Origin: Limnomonas spitsbergensis
Taxonomy: Eukaryota > Chlorophyta > Chlorophyceae > Chlamydomonadales
Assembly (NCBI GenBank): GCA_037349105.1
Contig: JAYJMM010000102.1
Span: 620,001-684,000, forward strand
Direction: 5' to 3'
Length of the DNA: 64,000 nt
Part shown: in pieces, positions 34,878 to 45,849 of the stretch
How positions within the stretch are numbered: the stretch's first letter is position 1
Layout of the letters: the number at the start of each line of letters is the position of its first letter
Notes under the pieces: model-generated
Seen by the model: only the letters and a program-made list of their open reading frames with translations
What the model was told of the DNA's origin: nothing
The model's database searches: none
Position numbers and translations under genes: made by a program

Positions 34878-37800
34878 ATGGCAGTTGTAAGGAGCCCGCC
34901 CCTGTCTACCATGCCTTGCAGGCCACGCAGTACTGACCGCAGCGTTGGCAACCGGGCCTCATGCACTGCAGATGGTCCATCGCGCTCAGTCAAGCTGCTG
35001 AGGAGGCCTAATCAGCTCCAGCAGATGGGCAAGCGCGGCGTTTCGGTACATGCCCAAAGCGCCGCATCAGCCCCCCGGCCTGAGGAGCTGGTCACCCTGA
35101 CGACCTGGCTGCTAAAGCAGGAGATTGCCGGCCACATGGACATTGACCTGTTTGCTGTGCTGACATCTATCGCGTCTGCTTGCAAGCAGATCAGTGCCTT
35201 GGTGAGAATGGGTGCAGCCGGGGCAGTCAGGCATTGTCTCTTTTTTCTTGACTCAGCTGAATGTCAGCTACACTCCGGTCGCTGGCCGGGGGCCCCATTT
35301 GTGGCCAGCCTTGCTGCTTTGGCCACCAGTCGTAGGCCGGTCCTGGTTTGGTCCTAATTGGGCCTTAAGCGGCCGCAGGGCGGCCTGCCGAAGTTGGACT
35401 CGTAGCCGAAAAAAGTATCGCTGGAATCAAGGGCAAAGAGGCACCCCCGAGATCTCCCCGAGCGACTGTATCCCCACTCGCAATGAAGTGGGGAGGGGCC
35501 AGGTCGCAAGGTTTTGTGGAGAGGTGCTGGCACGCTTTAACTTTGTGAGGTTGAATGAAACCATCATGCATTACACATCACCCGTCAACCACCAGTTTGG
35601 TAGGCGGTTCATAGCGCTCCTGAATATGGTTTGCACCCTCCAAGTTCCGTGTTGAGAATCTATCAACATAACCAGGGCATGAACAGAACATGAACATGAG
35701 CAAGATCTGAGACCTCTGTGACAGCTCGAAAAACCTAGAGGCTTCATGTTACCGGGAGATGTTACTGTGAGCCCTGTGGTGGCATAATCCTCCCTGTTTG
35801 GTAAGTTGGTCGAATCAACTCTGGAGGCTTATCACATTAGTTCCAAGAGCCACATGGCCTTTGAGCTTTTACCAGGCCCATTATTCATCAACTTATGACA
35901 GGTGCACACAGCTCTTACTTCTAATATTTATATAATATTTGAAGTGCTCTCATGAGATGTTAGTCAGTCTTGCAATAATTTGCACACACCCTTCCCACTG
36001 CTGGCCTCTTGCTGAGCGCCGATGACCAGAGTGCAAAGGGTGGGATCAAATCATTGGCTGACTAACATATCATGAGAGTACTTAACAATATTATAAGTTT
36101 GTGGTGCCCACATGCCCCAACCAGCCCCGCCCCCCTAACAGATGCTGATGGTATCACCTTTTGAAGGTTCGCACAGCTCCCACTGCTGGCCTGTTGGTTA
36201 ACGCCGGCGACCAGAATGCGAGCGGGGATGACCAAAAGAGGCTGGACATCATCGCCAATGACATATTTTGCGCTGCAGGTACGGTCAGCCATGTAAACCA
36301 ATGGCTGTTTTTATGCGGCGTGTATGTCGAGCTGTGTACATTAGCCGCTCGTTGGTCCCTTGCTTGCCAAGTTTGGATCCTTGACACGAATTCATGAAAC
36401 CTGCTTGTTAAGTTTGATGGGCAGAAGCCTGTATGTGCCCCAATAAAGTGTTTTTGTCGTAAGCTTGCCGGTATGCCCCCCCTTCAAAAATGCACTGACC
36501 TGTTGTCTCTCTGCCTTACTGCAGTTGCGAACTGTGGCCGGACAAGCATCACTGTCAGCGAAGAAGAGGAGAAGCCAGTCGCTGTCGAGTCGGTTGCGGG
36601 GGGCGCCTACATCTGTTGCTTTGATCCCATTGACGGGTGAGTTCACCCGCCACCGCTCTTCCTTAAGACGAGCAGCAACAGGTTTTATTTTCTTGGTGTT
36701 ATGGATGCATTGTTGGTCACCAGGAGTGGTCACTCTCTGATGAAGAGATTCACCGCAGGTGCTGAATTCATTGTTTGGTTACCACTTTGGTTACGACTCT
36801 AACCAATGACCCTTAAGGAAACACCGGCAGCAGCATGTACGAGGGACACTGACAGGCCTAGGTGTTCAGAAATAACTAGGATACTGACATCACTAGCTTT
36901 GGTTGCCTGCTGCTCAGCAGTCGTACACCTACTGTCACAGTCACAGACTTGCATGCCCACTTCATGCCTGGGGTACCTAGGGTCCCCTACCTTCCTTTAT
37001 TGCCCGGCATGCTTCCATGCCTCCCTGGCCTTTTCAACGCGTTGTGGTCTCAATCTGCCTGTTGTGGTCTCAATCTGCAAGACAGGCCAGACAGGCCATG
37101 TAGAGCTTGAAAAAGTCCAAACTTGCCGATTGCAACCGGAAGTGCCGTGCGGTTCTTTTCAGTGGCATCTGCCACCCGCCCACCACCCACACCCTTGTGG
37201 CGCACTCTCTAGGCCCCTGTTCAGCATGCTCTGACCGACCCTCAAGTCAAACGTGTCCTCCCTGTTGAATCCCCCCACCCTGTCTCCCCTCCTCCCGACT
37301 CTCTCTTGAGTTTCCTTCTGTCCCAAGTCCCATCCGGACAGTTGGGCGCCCATCGCGTCCAGGGTTTAGGTTTTAGGGTCCAGGTTGAAGGTTTAGGGTC
37401 CAGGGTTTAGGGTTTTTGAGGGTTTAAGGGTTTCGAGCAGGTCCCAGGGGTGTACCGATATTCACTTGTACTCCCCGTTACCTACTCAGGTCGTCCAATC
37501 TGGAGGCGTGTATTTCATCCGGGTCCATCTTTGGGATTTACAAACCTGGAGATTGTGTTGTCGAGGACTGGGATGACGCCGACACCATCTTGGACAAGTG
37601 CATCACCAATGTCCGAAGAGTGAGTGCTTGGAACTGCACATGCATCAAGTATCTATTATATATACAATTATATATATGTGTGATCACCTTCTCACTCTTG
37701 TTCACCCCAATGTACACATGCAGACTGGCACTCATCTGGTGGCCGCAGGATACTGCATGTACAGCAGCAGTACAGCCACCTTCTCACTCTTTATCACCCC

Positions 37801-40512
37801 ATCGCACATGCAGGCTGGCACTGATCTGGTGGCTGCAGGATACTGCATGTACAGCAGCAGTACAGCCACCTTCTCACTCTTTATCACCCCATTGCACATG
37901 CAGGCTGGCACTGATCTGGTGGCTGCAGGATACTGCATGTACAGCAGCAGTACAATCCTGGTCCTCAGCGTCGGGACTGGCGTGTACGGCTTCACAATGG
38001 ATACAATGGCGGGTAGGATCTGGAATGGTTGGATACTCGTACGCATGCTCCACCTTTTTATGTTAGGGTGCTTCAGCTACAATTTAGCTACATCTCGACC
38101 TACAGCTGGCGGGGGGGAGGGAGCCTGTTGCAGCTGGCCCTGCTGCTCAGGCGACTGTGGGTAGTCAGGTCAAGGTATGTTCCCCATTGGTCTAGACGAT
38201 AGGCAATGGTATGCTTGCACGCTCGGCTAGGTAATTTTCTATTTGTTCTGTTAGTTATGGTGTTTTTCTGCAACATCCGTGATTAAGCAATGCGGGTGAC
38301 CTAATACTTGTGTCCGAGGGCTTCCCCCCGATTCTCCTCCCTGCCGCAGGGGTGTTATACCTGACACTCCCCAGCATTATGATCCCGGACCTGACATTTG
38401 GTGTTGTCTGAGGCTTGCCCCCTCAATCCCCCCCTGATCCTCACCCCTGCCGCAGGGGTGTTATACCTGACACTCCCCAGCATTATGATCCCGGACCTAA
38501 CATCTGGTGTTGTCTGAGGCTTGCCCCCCTCAATCCCCCCCCTGATCCTCACCCCTGCCGCAGGGGTGTTATACCTGACACTCCCCAGCATTATGATCCC
38601 GGACCTAACATCTGGTGTTGTCTAAAGCTTACCCCCCTCAATCCCCCCCCTGATCCTCACCCCTGCCGCAGGGGTGTTATACCTGACACTCCCCAGCATT
38701 ATGATCCCGGACCTGACATCTGGTGTTGTCTAAAGCTTACCCCCCTCAATTCTCACCCCTGATCCTCACCCCTGCCGCAGGGGAGTTCTACCTGACGCAC
38801 CCCAACATAAAGATCCCAGATCCCGGCCAGCAGGTCTACAGTGGAAACGAGGGGAACACTGCGCTGTGGGCTCCGGAGCTGCGTGAATATCTACAGGTGA
38901 GGTGTGGCTCATGGATCCGAGGGCTGACATTTGTTTTCCTCTTTGAGATTATTGAACAAGGTGCACCGCCCCTTTCCTACATTGCAGAGTTGGGTAACTT
39001 TGCCTTAGGCTGACCATGGAACCTGCCAGTTTCTTTTAGGACTGGGTGCTGAGCATGTTGCTGTATCTTCTCGTTGCGAGAGATAGTGATACACAGTCGG
39101 GTGGACAACGTGATGGAATCAGCCTGGTGCTCGATGTGCTGCACTAAACATTTCAGCTTCAGCCTTCAAGGAGCTGTTTTCAATTTGTGGCAGCTGCTGC
39201 CTGGCTTCCGACTCAACCTTTGCTGTGAGCAGAGCCGGTTTGAATTCAAATGGAACCCAGCCCTGGAATCCTTGATGCACGCAGGATCTGAAGATGAGCC
39301 CAGCGACGGTTCAAAGCTTGAACTTTTTGGGCGAGGCCAGGCTGATTTCAAATTGTTTCGAATAAATAATATGTATCCTTAACGCCCGCAGGAGCTGAAG
39401 AAGCCCAGTGATGGCTCGAAGCCTTACTCGTACCGCTACATTGGTGCACTGTGCCCTGATTTCCATCGTATCCTGATGTACGGAGGCGTGTGGTGAGTGC
39501 GGCTAGCGACTGGCGTGCAATGGAATATTATATTCATGGGATAGAACACCTGTTTGATTTGTAATTTTGTGTTAGGGCTTGCCCTTTTTTTGCTGAGTGA
39601 TTTATATCCCCAGCTTTCTATCGTGCTATGTTGTTTGCTATTTTGAAACCCGAAGGGGCCACTGGCTGATCTTATTCTCCGAGCTAGTTTGTTTAGTGTT
39701 TGATCCAGTGTATGGGACTATGAGCACCTGTCCCGTGCATACAATCTGATGCTACGTTGGCCTCAATTCAAATTCAAAACTTATCTAACGAATCCCTGTA
39801 CACCATCCCTGAAGGTTGTATCCACCTGACATCAAAGCTCCCGATGGAAAGGCGAGGCTGCTGTATGAGGTAAGCACCTTGTGGCAGACCGCTGACATCC
39901 TGGCACAAAGTGCTTATTTTTTTGTGACTCGGCTACATGTCAGCTACACTCTGGCCTCTGGCCAAAGGCCCCAGCTGTGGCCCGCCAAACTGTTTTAGAC
40001 ACCAGTCGTAGGCCAGTCCAGGTTCGGTACTTTGGTCCCAATCGGGCCTTTGGCGGTCGCGGGGCGGCCTGCTGAAGGTGGACTCGTAGCCGGAAAGAGG
40101 AACACTGAAGTGCCTGTGGCACTGGTCTCTCAAAGCGGATCTGTGAAAATGTCAACAATATGTGGCATGAACGATTGTCCGCTGTTTTTGAACCTGTTGG
40201 CATGCTTGCTTATGAGAATGTGCGGGCCCTGTGACATCTCAACCACAGCCACGTGCTTCTCTCATTACGTTTTTTTAAGGGTTTGGATTTGCTAATGGAT
40301 CCTCACGATTTCCCGCGCAGGTTGCACCCATGTCTTATCTCGCCGAGCAAGCTGGGGGCGTGGCATGTGTGGGACCGTTGGCCGATCAGAGAGTGCTGGA
40401 GGTGGTCCCACAGACGGTGCACCAGAAGTCACCTCTGTTCGTCGGCAGCACTAGTGAGATGACCAAGCTGCAGACTTTCCTCAAGGTTAGGGCGGAAAAG
40501 GCTGCAGCGTGA
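34878..40512 (+). CDS. FBP: Chloroplast-type fructose-1,6-bisphosphatase
   Basis: Hydrolyses fructose-1,6-bisphosphate to fructose-6-phosphate, a Calvin-cycle and starch-synthesis step in the plastid stroma. Exons: 34878-35201, 36167-36278, 36525-36636, 37490-37619, 37904-38012, 38781-38896, 39392-39492, 39815-39869, 40321-40512; 1251 nt, 416 aa, all phases matching and close to the usual plastid length. Residues 1-70 are Arg/Ser-rich and look like a transit peptide. Family signatures: SEEEE (157-161) and DPIDGSSN (179-186) for metal binding, AGYCMYSSST (234-243), RYIG and MYGG substrate contacts, KARLLYE (347-353) with metal ligand E353, then the APMSYLAEQAGG signature. The 170s regulatory loop is short and keeps two cysteines (205, 220), which could form the thioredoxin-controlled disulfide. 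The third loop cysteine of land-plant enzymes is Arg225. Introns carry ghost copies of exons 2, 5 and 6. Confidence 0.95.
35225..35425 (+). repeat. Dispersed repeat family B, copy in FBPase intron 1
   Basis: Closely matches 39905-40115 in FBPase intron 8: 'gactc.gct..atgtcagctacactc', 'ccaccagtcgtaggccggtcc', 'cggcctgcygaagktggactcgtagcc'. Weaker relatives lie at 38060-38200, 50530-50640 and 51395-51560. Confidence 0.7.
35980..36060 (+). pseudogene. Ghost of FBPase exon 2
   Basis: The string '..cccactgctggcctcttgctgagcgccgatgaccagagtgc..ggg' mirrors the true exon 2 at 36167 (cccactgctggcctgttggttaacgccggcgaccagaatgcgagcgggg), displaced by about 180 bp. It is diverged and lacks a donor, so it is a decayed tandem duplicate in intron 1. 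Confidence 0.65.
37362..37435 (+). repeat. Degenerate telomere-like tract in FBPase intron 3
   Basis: Runs of 'gggtttaggttttagggtcc' and 'agggtttagggtttttgagg' are diverged TTTAGGG repeats ending about 55 bp before the exon 4 acceptor. Confidence 0.6.
37714..37903 (+). repeat. Two in-frame 90-bp duplicates of the FBPase exon 5 start
   Basis: ACATGCAG acceptors end at 37723, 37813 and 37903, exactly 90 bp apart. Each is followed by the same 51-nt exon start (ctggcactgatctggtggc..gcagcagtaca); the first copy has a few substitutions. The 39-nt linker is intron-like, yet the whole stretch is open in the FBPase frame. Use of an upstream acceptor would therefore insert 30 or 60 residues without a stop. 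Confidence 0.92.
38060..38200 (+). repeat. Dispersed repeat family B, diverged copy in FBPase intron 5
   Basis: Contains 'cttcagctacaatttagctacatc', '..cctgttgcagctggccctgctgct' and 'ggtcaaggtatgttccccattgg', similar in order to copies at 51395-51560 and 50530-50640. Confidence 0.45.
38340..38780 (+). repeat. Four ghost copies of the FBPase exon 6 acceptor border (~108 bp)
   Basis: CTGCCGCAG acceptors end at 38349, 38454, 38563, 38671 and 38780 (the real one). Ghosts read GGGTGTTATACCTGACACTC where exon 6 reads GGGAGTTCTACCTGACGCAC. The ghosts are more similar to each other than to the exon, meet an in-frame stop (gttgtctga or a frame change), and are separated by a C-rich polypyrimidine segment. 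Confidence 0.9.
39905..40115 (+). repeat. Dispersed repeat family B, copy in FBPase intron 8
   Basis: Second close copy of the 35225-35425 element, same orientation, ending 'gaaggtggactcgtagccgg'. Confidence 0.7.
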
Positions 40513-40690
40513 CGATGCTGGTGCCAAGCTGCCAACCAGGGGCTGCAGACCTTCCTCGAGGCCAGGGCGGAAAAGGCTGCAGTGTGATGAACTGATGATG
40601 CTGGTGCTGAACTGCAGACGTCGCTCGAGACCAGGGCGGATTGGGCGGGAGCATGATGATGCTGGTGCTCAGGGGCTGCTGGTGCTGGTG
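40513..40690 (+). repeat. Tandem copies of the FBPase C-terminus and stop codon
   Basis: The end of exon 9 (ctgcagactttcctcaagg..gcgtgacgatgctggtgc) is repeated near 40543 (ctgcagaccttcctcgaggc) and 40614 (ctgcagacgtcgctcgagac). Each copy carries its own tga. They lie in the 3' UTR and decay with distance. Confidence 0.75.
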
Positions 40691-42210
40691 AATTCGAGGG
40701 CATTGGCTTTGCCCCAGCTCTGCTTGACGTCTCGCAGTAGAGACATTGCGGGCAAATGAACGGAATGCAGATTATCTGCTGTGGTGAACACCAGAGGGAT
40801 CTTCGCAAAAGATGGATCTGAAGTGAGCACTGAGCACTGTTACCTGGAAGACCTTTGACGTGGATTATTCAGATTTCACGACAAGGGGCCGACTTGAGCA
40901 ATGACCAGCAGATGTCTTGGAAGCGGGGGCTTGCATGGTCGCTTTTATTTCCTTCCTTTGGCAGCGGAGCGAAGCCTATACAGGTCAGGGGTCTGAGGAC
41001 ACCTCGCTGTTTATATTCGGGTGGTGTACCCACGCGGCCGAGCCTTTTTGAGCAGGGCTCAGAGGTGTTATGTCATTGGCCTTTCATTCAGGTACATGAC
41101 GGCCTTCTGCCAAAGAGGCCTGGTGCAGCAATCCCTGCTGCTTGGTTACTGGCTGCCAGGGATAGTTAAGTGTTCATGGGCCCAGCACTGGCTGACCAAC
41201 GACCTGCCAATACCGAGCTACTCCTGTAGTCCTGTACCAAAGGTAGCTTGATACGTTTTGAACTAACACTGGCACATCTCTGTGTTGCGATGAATACCGG
41301 TAGGTGTACCTTAGCACCTTGGCCGTGCGGGCTGATGCAAGGCTATGAGAACAAAGGGACACACCCTGTCATCTAGAGCGTTAGCGACATACCATTAATT
41401 CACACATAGTTATCTACCGATACTGGTAATCACAACGTGTAATGGTGGTTATAGGCCCCGGTTTTATTCACGACTAGTGGTATAATGGGGGGTGATACTT
41501 CATATTGGTGCGTCTGACTAGGTATGAACTGGTATTTTCTTGCAATTCCAGCCTGGTATGAACTAACTATTTTTTGCGTTGCAGATTCATTGATACCTCC
41601 TTTCAAACAGTTTACAAAAGAAGACCCAACCATTATTGGATATTGAGGCCACAGTCAAAGTTCGTCGGATACCATGCAAAAGCAGCAGAATGAATGCAAC
41701 AGGAACTGCTATCCATCAGGGATTATGTTGGGGGTTGCGGGGACACCCAAGGGGGGACCAACAAACGCAATTCCTGTTCAGACATGATGCATGCATGCTT
41801 AACCCTTCAGTACCGACGACCAGAGTGACACTCGAACTAGGCACGGGTCCTAGCAGCCTTGTTTCTATCTGCCTTATGCTTGAGCTGTGTGATCAGCTGT
41901 TGAGCTTGGGCAGTGGACCCTGCTCCACAAGGTGGTCACCTATCAGCTCCTTGGCCTCTAAGACAGTTGTCCCTGTGATTTAGAAAAATAAGCAGCGGGA
42001 AAATGAGTAGGGAATCCGAATGGCAGGCAAATTTGAACAGGGAAATGGGCAAGCCACCAGGATAAAAATTCATCTAGCAGGCTACCTAAAAATTCAGCTA
42101 CCAGGCTACCAAAAAATTCAGCCACCAGGCCACCCGGTTCCAGGCTAAAACTTCAGCTACCTGGCTACCAGGTTCCAGGCTAAACTTCAGCTACCAGTCA
42201 GCAGTTATCA
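40691..42210. other. FBPase 3' flank with repeats, no gene seen
   Basis: Contains a partial tRNA-like SINE segment (41028-41085) and a 'caggctaccaggttccaggctaaaacttcagctac' repeat (about 42050-42200). Open frames here (for example 41636-41983) show no domain and no supported splicing. Confidence 0.45.
41020..41090 (-). mobile_element. Fragment of the tRNA-like SINE
   Basis: 'acccacgcggccgagccttt..gagcagggctcagaggtgttatgtcatt' matches 32740-32790, in the same orientation. Confidence 0.5.
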
Positions 42211-42211
42211 G

Positions 42212-42525
42212 CTAAATGTAGCAGTTTGATTTATATTCACCTTCTGGCAAGTGCAGCCCAATCTGTGTTGCCTTGCGGCGCTGTTTTCCAGAAGCTGGCC
42301 TGGCCTTGTCATGGGCCAATTTAAAGGCTTTAAAAGCGTCCTTGTTTTCGTCGATAAGGGCACTGGCCTCAGCGTATGTCAAGCCAGCCATGGCAGCGGG
42401 CAGTGTGCCCATGTCATTAAGCCACGTCGAATGCTTTTCTAACATAGGCTCGGTGCCGGGGTCGAATGCGCCTGCAGCCTGGACCGTGCCGAGGATGTCA
42501 TCAATGTCCTCGTAAACAAAAACTC
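42212..42525 (-). pseudogene. Coding-like fragment next to the helicase relic
   Basis: The minus strand is open for about 100 residues with an amphipathic, non-repetitive composition (YEDIDDILGTVQAAG; TYAEASALIDENKDAFKAFK). It lies just downstream of the SF1 helicase relic on the same strand and may belong to the same element. No family recognised. Confidence 0.35.
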
Positions 42526-42599
42526 CGCAAAAAAAGTTTGTGCTTCCACTGCCAAGTAGAGCAAAACTAAGTACTGCTAATAATAGTTATCCTTTAACC

Positions 42600-43075
42600 C
42601 TAGTAGCTACTGGTGCAAATCGTGGTCGGTTGGATATGGGTAAAAATATGGATAAACAGGGTGACACCTGCGGGGAGAATGGTCACATTTTCGAGGGAAG
42701 TGGGTCTAGAGAATGCAGCATAGGCTTCGCTAGACGTCTCAATACCTTCAACGTCATTATCAGACCCAGTAAACCCGAAAGCACTATGGCTTGTGGTTGT
42801 ATTGTTGCCTAACCCATTGGCAGCCTTGGCTACCTTGGCAGTGGAGGCACAAAGCATAACTTTTAGATTCGCTTCTGTCAGGGCACCGATGAAAGTTTTG
42901 ATGAAAAAGCATTTTCCAGTGCCACCAGGACCCTGAATTCAGTACAGCATCGGTAAAGCGGGGTTTCTCGAAGCGGCAGCAATCACCTTTAAAGCTGCAG
43001 CCTGGTCAGGGGACTGTAGATTTAAATTAATATCGAGAGCAACTGCCTCATCAAGATGTTTTGCAGGCGAGTACA
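42600..43075 (-). pseudogene. Decayed SF1 helicase fragment (Walker A)
   Basis: Minus strand, one frame: LNLQSPDQAAALKVIAAA, then a TGA stop, then IQGPGGTGKCFFIKTF (Walker A/motif I) and VMLCASTAKVAKAANGLGN (motif Ia-like), open to about 42600. The order Q-motif, GxxGTGK and ASTxK is that of UPF1/Pif1-type superfamily 1 helicases; here K precedes C where S or T is normal. Codons are AT-rich (att aat tta aat), unlike the GC-biased host genes nearby. This suggests a viral or transposon origin (inference). The later helicase motifs are absent. Confidence 0.6.
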
Positions 43076-43254
43076 TGCACTTCAGAACAGATTTAAAAAA
43101 CAATTCACTGCGTCAAGGGATTTAGTCACCTTTCTCACCTGACTGGAGGAAGTCTGAAAGGATCACGTGGGTGTCAGAACAGAAACTAATGTCATGCCAT
43201 TTTTATCCAAAGTTTTGCACACGTTCCTTACCCAGATGTTTGACTGATGCAGTA

Positions 43255-43740
43255 CGTCGGAAAAAGTGCACGTGGGGGACATTGGTGTGGCGCCGGCCAC
43301 CGTGGGCCGCCCCACTGGGAATTGGCCAAACCCAGTGGGTATCCCCACCGTGGGGATACATGTCGTAGGGCTCCGTCATGGGTTGGCATCAGTGGGGTAT
43401 GTCTGATGGGATACTCCCACGGTGGGTCCAAGTGAGAGGATTCCCCCACACTGGGCTTTCGCGATGGGCGGTACCACTCATGGTCCCATATCGTGGGGAT
43501 CCCCACATGGGGGGGACCCACAGTGGGGCATAAGCGATAGGCTGACCCACGGTCGTCTGACCATCACGGGGATCCCCACATGGGGGGACCCACAGTGGGA
43601 ACTCCGGGATGGTTACACCCACGCTATATGACCACACCATGGTAGACCCATCATTGCACAGCGTGCCTGACCCACCGTGGGCCAACCAAATCAGGTAAAC
43701 CCATGAATGTGCTCTGGGCATGGTAGTCCCACCGTCTTAG
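43255..43740. repeat. Array of imperfect GTGGG/CCCAC palindromes
   Basis: Words such as 'tatccccaccgtggggatac', 'gatccccacatggggggacc' and 'acccacagtggg' recur about every 30-35 bp. Each is close to its own reverse complement. Two ~65-bp units (near 43494 and 43571) are nearly identical. No coding potential. Confidence 0.8.
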
Positions 43741-43789
43741 GGTTGATAGGGTTTAGGGGCGGGTTCGGCGGTTATATGGTTCATGTGCT

Positions 43790-44390
43790 AGTTCAAGGTT
43801 AATAGGGTTTAGGGGCTGGACAGGGACAGCAAAAGCTACTGAAAACTCTTTTGATGCCGCTGCCAATAATCCATGGGGCCAGACAAGGACAGCAAAAGCT
43901 ACTGAAAGCTCTATTGATGCCGCTGCCAATAATCCGTGGGGCCAGACAGAGACAGCAAAAGAGGAGGAGGAGGAAGGGGGAGGAGGATGGGGAGAGGGAG
44001 GAGATGCGACAGTAGTACAGATGTGTAGGGGGAGAGGGAGGAAGGAGAGATGGAGGAGAGTAGGCGATAGTAACGAGATGATGGGACGTTTGTGACGGAC
44101 AGGATGCCTCCATGCTTCCGGTGGGAGGGTGAAGGATGAGGAGGAGGAGGAAGGGGGTGTGGAAGGGGAGAGGGAGGAGATGAGAAAGTAGGACAGATGT
44201 GTAGGGGGAGAGGGAGGAAGGACTGATGGAGGAGAGTAGGCGATAGGACCGAGATGATGGGACGTTTATGACGGACAGGATGCTTCCATGGGCGAGGGGT
44301 GGGTGGGAGGGTGAAGGATGAGAGGGGGAGGGGGGGTGGGGAGGGGGAGGAGGAGGAACGGAGAGGAGAGTGGCAGGTTCAGATCGGAAG
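43790..44390. repeat. Purine-rich tandem duplications
   Basis: A ~70-bp unit (gacagcaaaagctactgaaa..gccgctgccaataatcc) is present two to three times at 43820-43960. A ~150-bp G/A-rich unit (gatgtgtagggggagaggga..gacggacaggatgc) then occurs twice. A third copy lies at 45590-45790. Confidence 0.7.
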
Positions 44391-45230
44391 CCAGTAGGGG
44401 TGAGTGACCCTTCATGATTACATCCATTGGGGTGGTCAACAGTAATTAAGTTTAAAGATATGAAGGTCAAAAATTGAGCTTGTGGGCTGCATGAACCCTG
44501 CCTAACCGGTTTTGTATATTGGCGCGAAGGTTGCATGTATATATGTCAGCGAGCGTGTCGGTACTCATCATAACTTAAAGTCAATAATACTCTAGGAGAT
44601 GCCTAGGCCCTAAATATATCAGACACGGGAGCTGGTCTGTGGTACACTGCGTACCCATGGAAATGTCGACTCATGATGCCTTATCCTGGCCTGCCTGCTT
44701 GAGCATCTTCTTTTTTGCCTACAATAAATAAAGAGGTGATTAATATTTAGATATTTCTGACATGACATGGCCCGTAAGTAAGTAAAGCCTTTTCACCTGT
44801 TTTTTCCTCTGATGGTCATGGAACTTGGCAATAGAGGGTAGTTGATCTGGTGAAAGGAAAGAGAGGGGGGATGACATTCATGGGGGATCAAAATATATAA
44901 AAAATGCTTGATGCAAGTAAGGTTAGATCAAATACCTGTTGAACGATGATCAGACTTGAAAGCAGCTGTTATAGTGGCCCTCCATGCTTTCCGGCTTAAA
45001 GATCTTTTCGTTGGATTGCGAGCTGAAAGATGAGTTGAGTGTTATATTCAAAAAGCACGGGCCATCCTGAACTAAGCCTGCATCAATTGTAACCTACCGT
45101 GGTCATTCAGATATGTGACTGCGTATGACGGCATGGATGTGTCTGAGGGGCGATGATGAGACACAAATATTGTGGGGAAATAACAGGAATGACACACAGA
45201 GGAACCCACTAGCCTTGAATTGCTACTGAA
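44391..45230. other. No feature seen
   Basis: Unique, AT-leaning sequence without a supported exon, repeat or RNA gene. Confidence 0.4.
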
Positions 45231-45261
45231 AGCCTCAGATAACACGATGAAGCCGCACTGG

Positions 45262-45590
45262 ATAAAGGAACCTACCAGGCTCGATGTGGGATGAGGTCGC
45301 TGGTGACAGCCCTGGCCCTGAAGAAAATACGTTTAAAAACAGGGGGGCAATATCAAACATAATTTGTAAGGTTAGTGCCACTGGCAGCACCACAAAGGAC
45401 TGCGCTGAACTGTGGAGTAGTAGTAGTACTGCGTGACTGCGAATAGTACCAACCAAGCCGGTCATGCCAGTGAGTACATGGCAGGAACCTACCAGCCTCG
45501 ATGTGGGATGTGGTCGCTGGTGACAGCCCTGGCCCTGAAGAAAAGGCGGATAAAAACAGGGGGTCAGTATCAAACATAATTTGTAAGGCT
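45262..45590. repeat. ~107-bp direct repeat, copies 218 bp apart
   Basis: 'cctaccaggctcgatgtggg' through 'cagggggycartatcaaacataatttgtaag' occurs at about 45270-45370 and 45488-45588 with few differences. A copy of the 43.8-44.4 kb purine-rich unit follows. Confidence 0.8.
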
Positions 45591-45849
45591 AAGGGGTGGG
45601 AAGGAGGGTGAAGGATGAGAGGGGGACGGGGAGGGGGAGGAGGAGGAAGGGGAAGAGGGAGGAGGGGAGGGAGAAGAGGGGACAGTAGGACAGAGATGTG
45701 GGGAGGGTCGGGAGGAAGGAGGGACGGAGGAGAGGAGACGGTAGGACAGAGATGATGGGAAGTTTATGACGGACAGGATGCTTCCGTGGGCGTGATGTGG
45801 CTTCGTAGTTCAACAGCGTGTAGATAACTGCCTGGGATGAGGTCCATGG

